Source: Acidimicrobiia bacterium
GTDB taxonomy: Bacteria; Actinomycetota; Acidimicrobiia; Spongiisociales; UBA5794
Assembly: GCA_030066875.1 (NCBI GenBank)
Contig: JASJAS010000027.1
Location: 1-33,580 of the forward strand
Length of the DNA stretch: 33,580 nt
Direction of reading: 5' to 3'
Of the stretch, positions 14,096 through 20,960 are shown one piece after another; the first letter of the stretch is position 1, and every line of letters begins with the position of its first letter. A program made the position numbers and the translations under genes. The notes beneath the pieces are model-generated. The model worked only from the letters and a program-made list of their open reading frames with translations, ran no database searches and had not been told where the DNA came from.

Positions 14096-16027
14096 CTATC
14101 GCTCGAAACCCAACGAGCGCAACCCGGCTGTTGCCGCCGGATCCTCGAGTAGCTCTCGCAATGCGGCCACCGCGGGCTTGTCCCATCGGTCTTCCGGGAT
14201 GGCAAAGTCGTACTCCTCGTCGTGGATGAACCTGAAGCCCAGGCCGGCGCTCTTCGCAACAGTGTCGATGGCGAACCCCCAGTCGGCTCTTCCCTGGCTT
14301 ACCGCAGCGGCCACAGCATGATGCGTCCTGGCCTGGTGGAGATAACCCGGCGGAGCCTTCCCTCCGAGCAGCCGGTCGATCAGGACCCGGGTTCCGCTGC
14401 CCGGGTTTCGGTTGACCATGCGCCGCGGCCCGGAAGCGAGCATCTCGGGCAGGTCGTCATCAGGAACGTCTGCAAGCTCAGAATCCTCGTGCCGGTACAC
14501 GATTCCCTGACGGCGCCGGTAGCCTCGCAGCAGCCTCACCCCGTTCGGGAGAAAGGGAGTGTTGTAGCGCCCGGACGTTTCGTCCAACAAGTGAACACCC
14601 GCAACATCGGCTTCACCGCGCCCGACCGCAGTGAGGCCACCGCTGGAACCGACGGGAACCATCTTCACCGCGTAGCCGCCGTCTGCGAGCATCCCGAGCA
14701 GCAAGTCGAACCCAACACAATGACTCCCGATGGCCACTAGGTCGGCCAGCGCAAGCTCCGGCTTGAACAGGTGAACGTCGACAACCGCACCTTCTTCGAC
14801 ATACTCGGTCGACGACGGAATCCGAATGAAGCCATCTGCCCTGCCGAAAGCGGTGACACTGCCCGAGCCGGCTCCGATGGGATATGCCGCCAATCCGGAT
14901 GGTCCCCGCACGAGCTCGACCAGGTTGTATTCGGTGCGGCCCGTGGCCGAGCCGATGCGCAGCGGTACGTGCGCGGAGATTGACTTGCGCTCCCGCCCGG
15001 AAAGTCCAGAGAGACGGCGTAACAACGGCGCCACGAACTCGTGGAAGGTGAAGATCGCCGAGGTTGGGAAACCCGGGAGAACTACCACCGGCGTGCCGGA
15101 GATGGCTGCCAGCAAGACCGGTTTGCCCGGCTTCAACGCAACGCCATGGACCACAACACCAGCCGATTCGGGAAGCCTATCCGCCAAGCTGTGCACCACG
15201 GTGGCGTTGAGGTCTCCTTCACCCTTTGAAGTTCCGCCGCTGAGCAGCACGACATCGACGGTTTCACCGACCAGCAGCTGTTCAACCGTTTGTTCGAGCA
15301 CCGCCTCGACATCCGGGATGATCCCGCAGGGCACAGGCTCGCACCCAAGTTCGGCGATTGTGTCCAGCAGAATGCGCTGATTCGAATCAAACACCTGACC
15401 CACGCGCAGGGGTCTGCCCGGAGCCACCACCTCGTCACCGGTTGAGATGACGGCCACCCGAGGCTTGGCGATCACCGAGACTTGTGCTGCACCAATGGCT
15501 GCCAGAATTCCGGTTTCGTGGGCTGCAAGCCGAGCACCTCGCCGGATGACCGTTTCGCCCCGACCGATATCCGAGCCGGCGAAGGTTATGTTGGCGCCGG
15601 GCACGACCGGCTTCGTGATCCGGATGCCATCCGGTGCGGGTTCGGTGTTTTCAACCATCACCACCGCATCCGCACCGCGGGGCACAACGGCACCGGTGGC
15701 GATCGGAACCGCGACGCGCGGCTCCAATTCGAGACCTGAGGGTGGTTGCTGACCCGCAGCCAAGGACAAGCCGGCGAGGCGGAGCGCGATCGGCTCCAGC
15801 TCCTCAGCACCGAAGGTGTCTTCGGCGCGGACGGCAAAGCCGTCCATATTGGATCGGTCGAAGGCGGTTACATCGACCTCGGCGACAACGTCCTCGGCAA
15901 GGACCCTGCCCAGTGCCGCAGCCAGCGGTATGTGCTCCACACGAGGCTCGAGATGCGCACAGGCTTCACTGAATCGCGCGTGGGCAACCGACTCGTCGAC
16001 CACGTCGAGAAACTGCCGTTGCTTCAC
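14096..16027 (-). CDS. MoeA-type molybdenum-insertion protein fused to a PBP-like ligand-binding domain
   Basis: The GTG at 16027 overlaps the upstream stop (GTGA), giving 643 residues; the longer ORF reads into the neighbouring gene. Residues 1-~415 are MoeA: 'FDRSNMDGFAVRAEDT', 'VPIATGAVVPRGADAVVMVE', 'VAVISTGDEVV', 'LLSGGTSKGEGD' and 'VVLPGFPTSAIFTFHEF'. MoeA inserts molybdate or tungstate into adenylylated molybdopterin. Residues ~423-643 form a periplasmic-binding-protein-like (LysR/ModA-type) domain without a signal peptide: 'VAIGSHCVGFDLLLGMLADGGY', 'NRNPGSGTRVLIDRLL', 'AAVSQGRADWGFAIDTVA'. This fusion is known in archaea and some bacteria and may deliver or sense the oxyanion or pterin inside the cell. 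It is the last gene of the six-gene minus-strand operon. Confidence 0.88.
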   Translation of the reverse strand: MKQRQFLDVVDESVAHARFSEACAHLEPRVEHIPLAAALGRVLAEDVVAEVDVTAFDRSNMDGFAVRAEDTFGAEELEPIALRLAGLSLAAGQQPPSGLELEPRVAVPIATGAVVPRGADAVVMVENTEPAPDGIRITKPVVPGANITFAGSDIGRGETVIRRGARLAAHETGILAAIGAAQVSVIAKPRVAVISTGDEVVAPGRPLRVGQVFDSNQRILLDTIAELGCEPVPCGIIPDVEAVLEQTVEQLLVGETVDVVLLSGGTSKGEGDLNATVVHSLADRLPESAGVVVHGVALKPGKPVLLAAISGTPVVVLPGFPTSAIFTFHEFVAPLLRRLSGLSGRERKSISAHVPLRIGSATGRTEYNLVELVRGPSGLAAYPIGAGSGSVTAFGRADGFIRIPSSTEYVEEGAVVDVHLFKPELALADLVAIGSHCVGFDLLLGMLADGGYAVKMVPVGSSGGLTAVGRGEADVAGVHLLDETSGRYNTPFLPNGVRLLRGYRRRQGIVYRHEDSELADVPDDDLPEMLASGPRRMVNRNPGSGTRVLIDRLLGGKAPPGYLHQARTHHAVAAAVSQGRADWGFAIDTVAKSAGLGFRFIHDEEYDFAIPEDRWDKPAVAALRELLEDPAATAGLRSLGFER

Positions 16028-17529
16028 GAGGGCAAGCCGGACTGGTAGAGATGTACCTCCACCTCGGCGCCGGAGGGGTATCCCTCGAGCCCGGCGGGAA
16101 CGACGACGAACCCGTCCGCCCGGGTCACCGACGACAGAACCGAGGCTCCGGAAATCGCCAGCGGACGAACGACAGGGCCGTCGACCTGGACGCGGGCATA
16201 GTCGGTGCGACCGATCTGCGAGACCAGTCTCGACTCGAGCGGTAGCCGCACCGACCGGTAGGGCCACTGCTCGGGGAGGCCGGCAAGACGGCGCACGACC
16301 GGCCCCGCAAAGAAGTCGTAAGCGACAAGACACGACACGGGATTGCCGGGCAGCAACAAGATTGGGACGCTCCCAAATCTCCCGACGCCGGTTGGCGACG
16401 ACGGCCGCATCGCTACGCCGTGGACGATCAGTTCGCCGAGCTCATCCACCAACACAGGTACGAGGTCTTCGGTTCCCACCGAGGCTGCGCCCGCCGTCAC
16501 GATTACGTCTGCGCCGGGCTGACTCAGCGCGGCTCGCATCTCGTCTATGTCGTCGGGAACACGGACCACCTCCGGAATCCCGCCATCTCGATCGATCAAG
16601 GCCGACAGCATGGGAGAGTTGCTGTCAACGATGCTCGTACCGTGTGGCGACTCCCCCGGTTCGAGCAACTCGTCGCCGGAGACGACAACGCGAACCCGGG
16701 GCCGGCGGATCACCAAGACCGGGCTATGGCCGATGGAGCTGAGCAGCCCAACATCCTGGGCTAGCAGTCGTCGTCCCGTCGTCAGCACGCGGTCGTCAAC
16801 GGCGATGTCCTCACCGACGCGGCCGACGTTCTTACCGGGTGGCACAGCAGCACTCACTCGGACCGAGCCTTTTGCCTCTACCGCGTCCTCGGCGCGCAGC
16901 ACCGCGTCTGCCCCGTCGGGCACCGGTGCACCCGTCATGATGCGCACTGCGGCCCCGGGCTGAACCTGTAGCGAAGCGCCTGCTCCCGGCAAAGACTCAC
17001 CGACGACGCTGAGCTCGATCGGGCTGTAGGCAGAAGCTCCAAATGTGTCGTCGGCACGGACCGCATACCCGTCCATCGTGGCCCGGCGGAATGCGGGGAC
17101 ATCAAATCTGCTGACCACGTCTTCACCCAGCACCCTGCCTGAGCATGCGTGCAACGAAACCGGCTCGACTGCGAGATGCTCAACCCCGTCGAGCGCCGCC
17201 TTCCGGGCCTGCGCCACCGTGGCCCGCTCCCGAAATCCGCGCATCCGCACGTCGTGGGCGCCGCCGACGATGCTGATGAGGATGTCGATCCGATCACCGG
17301 CTGCGACAGGTCGAGTATCCAGCTCCTCCCGGGCGACGAGCTCCTCTTCGTGGAAGATGGCCAGATGCGGATGAGCCGCCCCCGCGGTATCGAACAAGCG
17401 GGGGGCGAGTTCAGGGTGCAGCGCCGTGGCCGCTCGCAGTGCAGCGCCGACAGTCTGTCCATCTCCGTCGACGAACTCTGACCCCGCTGCATACTTGCGC
17501 AGCTGGCTGGGAAGCCGCACGGTTACCAC
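16024..17529 (-). CDS. MoaD-like sulfur-carrier domain fused to MoeA
   Basis: The GTG at 17529 overlaps the upstream gene by seven bases, giving 501 residues; the ORF-track extension is shadow sequence. Residues 1-90 are a ubiquitin-fold MoaD/ThiS-type domain ('VTVRLPSQLRKYA' to 'DRIDILISIVGG') that ends in Gly89-Gly90, the diglycine a sulfur carrier needs as a free C-terminus. The chain continues directly into MoeA (residues ~95-501): 'FRRATMDGYAVRADDTFGA', 'VRIMTGAPVPDGADAVLRAED', 'VRVVVSGDELL', 'TAGAASVGTED' and 'LLLPGNPVSCLVAYDFF'. The diglycine must be released by proteolysis, or the domain is not a sulfur carrier. The second MoeA of the operon follows, so the locus encodes two MoeA paralogues. 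Confidence 0.85.
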   Translation of the reverse strand: MVTVRLPSQLRKYAAGSEFVDGDGQTVGAALRAATALHPELAPRLFDTAGAAHPHLAIFHEEELVAREELDTRPVAAGDRIDILISIVGGAHDVRMRGFRERATVAQARKAALDGVEHLAVEPVSLHACSGRVLGEDVVSRFDVPAFRRATMDGYAVRADDTFGASAYSPIELSVVGESLPGAGASLQVQPGAAVRIMTGAPVPDGADAVLRAEDAVEAKGSVRVSAAVPPGKNVGRVGEDIAVDDRVLTTGRRLLAQDVGLLSSIGHSPVLVIRRPRVRVVVSGDELLEPGESPHGTSIVDSNSPMLSALIDRDGGIPEVVRVPDDIDEMRAALSQPGADVIVTAGAASVGTEDLVPVLVDELGELIVHGVAMRPSSPTGVGRFGSVPILLLPGNPVSCLVAYDFFAGPVVRRLAGLPEQWPYRSVRLPLESRLVSQIGRTDYARVQVDGPVVRPLAISGASVLSSVTRADGFVVVPAGLEGYPSGAEVEVHLYQSGLPS

Positions 17530-18104
17530 TGCGGTTCGCCTCGTACCGAAAGCGTCTCCAACCACCGGAGCAGCCGACCCCCGGTTCGCCAGATCGCCCA
17601 GCCCATCAGCCCGCCGAGGGCGCCAAAGACCACATGATTCGCTAGCGACTTCATCAAGCCAAAGACCTCGACGTTGCGCACCATGTCGGCCATCCAGGCG
17701 TTGGCAAAGATGTACCCGAACTTCGCCAGGTGCACAAGGGTTCCGGCGATCATGGCTCCCCAGAATCGGTGGATTGGCAACCGCAGCATGGCCCCAGAGT
17801 CGAGCAGTGCCCCCGCCATGCCATAGAGGACGGTGTTGTAGGCCATCGAGTGGTTGAGCCCTACCGGTACGCTCCACAATCCCATCGAAAGGCCGGCGAT
17901 GGTAGCCATTCCCGGTCGGTCGTTTCCAAGGCGGCCGGCGATTAGAACACCGATCCAACCGACACCGGCGTGCCCGGGTATGCCCAGCGAGAAGTCGAGG
18001 TAGCGTTTGGCCAGGGCAGCCAGCAGCCCGGTGGCGATCGCCAGCAGCACGGCTACCGTCGGTGAAACGCGCCGGCGCGAGTCAGTTGGGGCGAGCGTCT
18101 GCAT
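17523..18104 (-). CDS. Small integral membrane protein, possible transporter S component
   Basis: This 193-residue protein has about five hydrophobic segments: 'VSPTVAVLLAIATGLLAAL', 'GIPGHAGVGWIGVLIAG', 'MATIAGLSMGLWSVPVG', one around 'FWGAMIAGTLVHLAKFGYIF', and a last around 'LANHVVFGALGGLMGWAIW'. Size, helix count and the Gly-rich second segment resemble the substrate-binding S components of energy-coupling-factor vitamin/metal importers, but I cannot match a named member and no EcfA/EcfT genes are nearby. Its start has GAGAGGTGGG just upstream and overlaps the TiaS-like gene by 23 bp. Its stop overlaps MoaD-MoeA. Position in the cofactor operon suggests uptake of tungstate/molybdate, a pterin precursor or the AOR substrate; this is inference. 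Confidence 0.6.
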   Translation of the reverse strand: MQTLAPTDSRRRVSPTVAVLLAIATGLLAALAKRYLDFSLGIPGHAGVGWIGVLIAGRLGNDRPGMATIAGLSMGLWSVPVGLNHSMAYNTVLYGMAGALLDSGAMLRLPIHRFWGAMIAGTLVHLAKFGYIFANAWMADMVRNVEVFGLMKSLANHVVFGALGGLMGWAIWRTGGRLLRWLETLSVRGEPQW

Positions 18105-18813
18105 TCACCCACCTCTCGCCTTCTCGCCTTGCTACCAACACCGGCATGCCTCCAGTCACCCTGGGACGCACCCAGTCTCCCAGATCCACGGTGGACTCGG
18201 CGCGCAGTGACCTCGAGGAGCTCGCATCGACAACGTCGATGATCCCGGTCCGGTCCAGGATCTCCGCGACCGTCAGTACGCCTCCAACGTCGCGGATTCC
18301 TCCGAGCCCGACAAAGCGCCCGTCATTGCCCTCGCAGCGCAGAGCCAGTGCCGCAAGCGCCCCGATGACGCCATCCTTGGTCCCACCGAGACCGACGAGC
18401 CGGACGCCATTGTCCTCCGCCAAGCGGTGCGCCTCCGGCTGGGTGACAAGACCCACCTGGGCGGCCCTGGCGAACTCGACCAAGGCATTCGCTGGAGTCA
18501 GCTGTGCCATGGCTACCCCGGGATCGGACCCGGCGACGCTTTCTTCCTTGACGAAGTCGGTGACCGCGTCGAACAACCGGGCCGGCGCGGCAATCTCGTC
18601 GCAAACCAACGCAGCTGCGGAGTTGCGCGATGTCTTGGGCACGCCCGCCCCCTCGAAGAGTTGATGACGGCTGACTCCCCGCGACCGTCCGAGTCCGGAG
18701 CCGGCAATGGCGTCGGCGAGACGACGGGCAAGTTGTCCGGTGCCGCCTTCATGCGGCATATCGGTGTCATCTATCCCGATGACCCAATCAGGAGAACCGG
18801 ATCTCGGCAACAT
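18082..18813 (-). CDS. TiaS-like (tRNA-Ile2 agmatinylcytidine synthetase N-domain-like) protein
   Basis: The protein has 243 residues. 'VIGIDDTDMPHEGGTGQLARRLA' matches the ATP-binding G-I-D-D-T-D motif of archaeal TiaS, and 'PKTSRNSAAALVCDE' matches the following K-T-R/S-x-N-x-A segment. Archaeal TiaS attaches agmatine to C34 of tRNA-Ile2 and carries C-terminal OB-fold and zinc-ribbon tRNA-binding parts. Those are absent here, and bacteria use TilS for this job, so the protein probably modifies something else with ATP. Related stand-alone proteins exist in other prokaryotes without assigned function. It overlaps the lipoprotein gene by 26 bp and the membrane-protein gene by 23 bp within the AOR-linked operon. 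Confidence 0.7.
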   Translation of the reverse strand: MLPRSGSPDWVIGIDDTDMPHEGGTGQLARRLADAIAGSGLGRSRGVSRHQLFEGAGVPKTSRNSAAALVCDEIAAPARLFDAVTDFVKEESVAGSDPGVAMAQLTPANALVEFARAAQVGLVTQPEAHRLAEDNGVRLVGLGGTKDGVIGALAALALRCEGNDGRFVGLGGIRDVGGVLTVAEILDRTGIIDVVDASSSRSLRAESTVDLGDWVRPRVTGGMPVLVARREGERWVNADARPN

Positions 18814-19240
18814 CTCTCACCCACTGCTGACGGGGAAGGTCGATCGCAGCAAGCTTGAGAGTGCCTCGATTGGTCACGTCGAGAACCCAGGTGTCATCCA
18901 CCTCGGAAGCGTCGATCTCGAGAGCAACGGCAACAACCCTTCCCTCGCTCATCCCCAGGACTTCGGCAGACCTCCAGTCGTCGACACCGGAGGCGGCTAC
19001 CACGCCGAGCAGCGACGGACCGGATTCGATATCCCCGTCGACGGTGATCTCAGCCGTTGGGACCTCTTGTTCGAGTTCCGCCAGCGTCCAGTCGCGTACA
19101 ATCTCGTCGCCAACAACGATCCGGAGTACCACGTCCTCGGCCGGAGGTGCCTCGGCTGACTCGTCGCCACTACTGCAACCAGCGACGATGACTCCGACCA
19201 ATCCCAGCAATCCGATACAGCTCAACAACCGATCCGGCAT
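18788..19240 (-). CDS. Lipoprotein with a molybdopterin-oxidoreductase-like small domain
   Basis: The protein has 150 residues. The signal peptide ends in the lipobox 'VIVAGC' with the lipidated cysteine at residue 22, followed by an acidic/Pro linker. The remaining ~110 residues ('VVLRIVVGDEIVRDWTLAELEQEVP', 'GPSLLGVVAASGVDDWRSAEVLG') resemble the core strand pattern of the sulfite-oxidase-type molybdopterin-binding fold, especially the 'oppose-strand, then L-L/G-x-x-x-A-A-G' region. It is far too short to hold the cofactor and lacks the cofactor-ligating cysteine. It could be an outer-face binding protein for the adjacent membrane protein. It starts one base after the tetR stop and overlaps the TiaS-like gene by 26 bp. 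Confidence 0.6.
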   Translation of the reverse strand: MPDRLLSCIGLLGLVGVIVAGCSSGDESAEAPPAEDVVLRIVVGDEIVRDWTLAELEQEVPTAEITVDGDIESGPSLLGVVAASGVDDWRSAEVLGMSEGRVVAVALEIDASEVDDTWVLDVTNRGTLKLAAIDLPRQQWVRDVAEIRFS

Positions 19241-19241
19241 C

Positions 19242-19883
19242 TCAACCCTGGTTCATCTCTAGCTCGACACCGGCTCGTATCTCGTCGACGCGATCAGGGT
19301 CTGCAAGCACTGCGCGCAAGACGAATGAAGCCAGCTGATGAGCGAAGTCGTCTGCATCCGCTTGGGGCTCTCCGGCGGTGTCAACGATGTCACCCCGCAG
19401 GATCCAGGTGATCACCTTGTGGGCAATCAGCGGGTCGCTCTTGACGAACTCACCCGAATCGATTCCCTCCTCGATGATTGCCAACCGAGCGCCTTGTAGC
19501 TCGTTGTGGCGCTGCCGCTTGTCACCGAAGTCGGAATCGTTGAGGACCGACTCGACGGAACTCAGGTCGTAGGCACATCTGCAGATGAACGATATGTCCG
19601 CTACGAGGTAGCGATACAGCCTGACGGCCGGCGAGCCCGAGGCGGCGGCTTCACGCTTGGCCACGCGGGTAGCTTCGGCATGGTCGATGTCGATCAGTTC
19701 GGCCATGATGGTCTGCTTCGAGGGAAAGTGATGGAACAGCGAAGGTTGCCGAATGCCTACTGCGGCGGCAATCTCCCGGGTCGAGGTTCCTCGGTAGCCA
19801 TTCCGGGCGAAGAGCCGTGACGCTTCGAGCAAGATCCGCTCCCTCGTAGAGAGCGTCCCGGTTTGGGTGACGGTGGGGGTCAT
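19242..19883 (-). CDS. TetR/AcrR-family transcriptional regulator
   Basis: The ATG at 19883, with TGAGAG upstream, gives 213 residues; a GTG at 19925 would add 14. The N-terminal helix-turn-helix is typical: 'RERILLEASRLFARNGYRGTSTREIAAAVGIRQPSLFHHFPSKQTIMAELI'. The remaining ~140 residues are the helical ligand-binding and dimerisation domain, without a recognisable ligand motif. TetR proteins are usually dimeric repressors released by a small molecule. A palindrome (19950-19965) lies 67 bp upstream of this start, between it and the divergent carbamoyltransferase gene, and the same palindrome controls the GTPase-AOR promoter region. The regulator is the first gene of the operon encoding the MoeA and accessory genes, so autoregulation is likely. 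Confidence 0.88.
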   Translation of the reverse strand: MTPTVTQTGTLSTRERILLEASRLFARNGYRGTSTREIAAAVGIRQPSLFHHFPSKQTIMAELIDIDHAEATRVAKREAAASGSPAVRLYRYLVADISFICRCAYDLSSVESVLNDSDFGDKRQRHNELQGARLAIIEEGIDSGEFVKSDPLIAHKVITWILRGDIVDTAGEPQADADDFAHQLASFVLRAVLADPDRVDEIRAGVELEMNQG

Positions 19884-19949
19884 GCTTTCTCTCAGTTGCA
19901 GCGTCAGGGTAGATTCGGGCGGCACCCAGACGTTCGACTAGAACTCTGG

Positions 19950-19965
19950 CCTATCGATTGATAGG
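19950..19965. promoter_or_regulatory. Palindromic operator in the tetR-argF divergent region
   Basis: CCTATCGATTGATAGG is a 16-bp near-perfect inverted repeat. It differs at one base from the core CCTATCGATCGATAGG at 10798-10813. It lies 67 bp from the tetR start and 38 bp from the carbamoyltransferase start, where it could control both directions. The best candidate binder is the adjacent TetR protein. Confidence 0.75.
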
Positions 19966-20002
19966 GTAGTCGAAAGTGACGAGCACGTGAAGGAGAGGGA
20001 TC

Positions 20003-20908
20003 GTGGACTTCGTGAACGTTGCAGATCTCGGCCCCGACGGCCTGCAAGAGGTATTGGCCCTCGCTGCCGACGTCAAGACCAACCGCTCCGAGGTCGCCGG
20101 CTCGCGACCGGGCCTCAGAGTTGGCCTCTTCTTCGAGAAGCCATCGACGAGGACACGCGTCTCCTGCGAGGTCGCCTCCGCCGATCTCGGCATGGTTCCG
20201 CTGGTCCTCAAACAAGACGAGGTTGGCCTGGGCAAGCGGGAATCGGTTGAAGATGTGGGTCGGGTGCTCGACAGGTACCTCGATGTTCTTGCGTTCCGGG
20301 TGTTCGATCATCAGAACCTGATGAAGATGGCCGCGATCACTGATGCCCCTGTCATCAACCTACTCAGCGATCTCGAGCACCCGTGCCAGGCACTTGCCGA
20401 TCTACAAACCGTTGCGGAGCACCGTCCTCTACCGGGCGCCACGGTTGCATTCATCGGCGACGGCAACAACGTATGCAACTCGCTGATGATTGCCGGAGCG
20501 ATGATGGGAACCAACGTCCGGGTCGCCTCCCCCGACGGCAATGAACCCACCGACGAAATGCTCGCGGCCGCTCGAGCCGGTGCGAGCGGTGGCGCCACCA
20601 TCGCCGTCACCAACGACCCGGCAGAGGCCGTTGCCGGCGCCGACGTCGTGTACACCGACGTCTGGGCGTCGATGGGACAGGAGGATGAAGCAGCCGAACG
20701 GCGCCGGCGATTCCAGCCATATCAGGTGAACCTGGATCTCTTCGAGAAGGCCCAGGACGACGCCGTCTTCATGCATTGCCTTCCCGCCCACCGCGGTGAC
20801 GAGGTGACAGATGATGTCGCCGACCACTCCCGCAGTCGCATCTTCGACCAGGCCGAGAATCGCATGCATGCCTTCAAAGCGCTGCTTCTGTATCTGACCG
20901 CTGATTGA
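20003..20908 (+). CDS. argF: Ornithine carbamoyltransferase
   Basis: The protein has 301 residues, the normal length. The GTG start is preceded by AAGGAGAGG. Carbamoyl-phosphate motif 'FFEKPSTRTR', second carbamoyl site 'HPCQALADL', ornithine-contact segments 'GDGNNVCNSLM' and 'DVWASMGQE', and the catalytic 'HCLPAHRGDEV' are all intact. The enzyme makes citrulline and phosphate from ornithine and carbamoyl phosphate, or runs in reverse in catabolic pathways. No other arginine gene is nearby. Instead it is divergent from tetR across a shared operator that also marks the AOR operon. It may be the sole biosynthetic ArgF placed here by chance, or a catabolic or altered-substrate enzyme of the AOR regulon. 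Confidence 0.88.
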   Translation: MDFVNVADLGPDGLQEVLALAADVKTNRSEVAGSRPGLRVGLFFEKPSTRTRVSCEVASADLGMVPLVLKQDEVGLGKRESVEDVGRVLDRYLDVLAFRVFDHQNLMKMAAITDAPVINLLSDLEHPCQALADLQTVAEHRPLPGATVAFIGDGNNVCNSLMIAGAMMGTNVRVASPDGNEPTDEMLAAARAGASGGATIAVTNDPAEAVAGADVVYTDVWASMGQEDEAAERRRRFQPYQVNLDLFEKAQDDAVFMHCLPAHRGDEVTDDVADHSRSRIFDQAENRMHAFKALLLYLTAD

Positions 20909-20920
20909 CCGGGGATGACT

Positions 20921-20947
20921 CCAGCCGAATGGTCGGTTCTCGGCTGG
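20921..20947 (+). terminator. Possible hairpin terminator after argF
   Basis: CCAGCCGA (20921-20928) pairs perfectly with TCGGCTGG (20940-20947) across an 11-base loop, 12 bases after the argF stop. No T-run follows, so intrinsic termination is uncertain. Confidence 0.35.
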
Positions 20948-20960
20948 CTAACCTCGCACG

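Noticed and set aside
16028-16333. N-terminal extension of MoeA-PBP
   Set aside because: It is an Arg/Pro/Gly-rich shadow of the overlapping MoaD-MoeA gene; the GTG at 16027 gives a clean coupled start.
17530-17958. N-terminal extension of MoaD-MoeA
   Set aside because: It is the shadow of the membrane-protein gene in another frame; the MoaD fold begins at the GTG at 17529.
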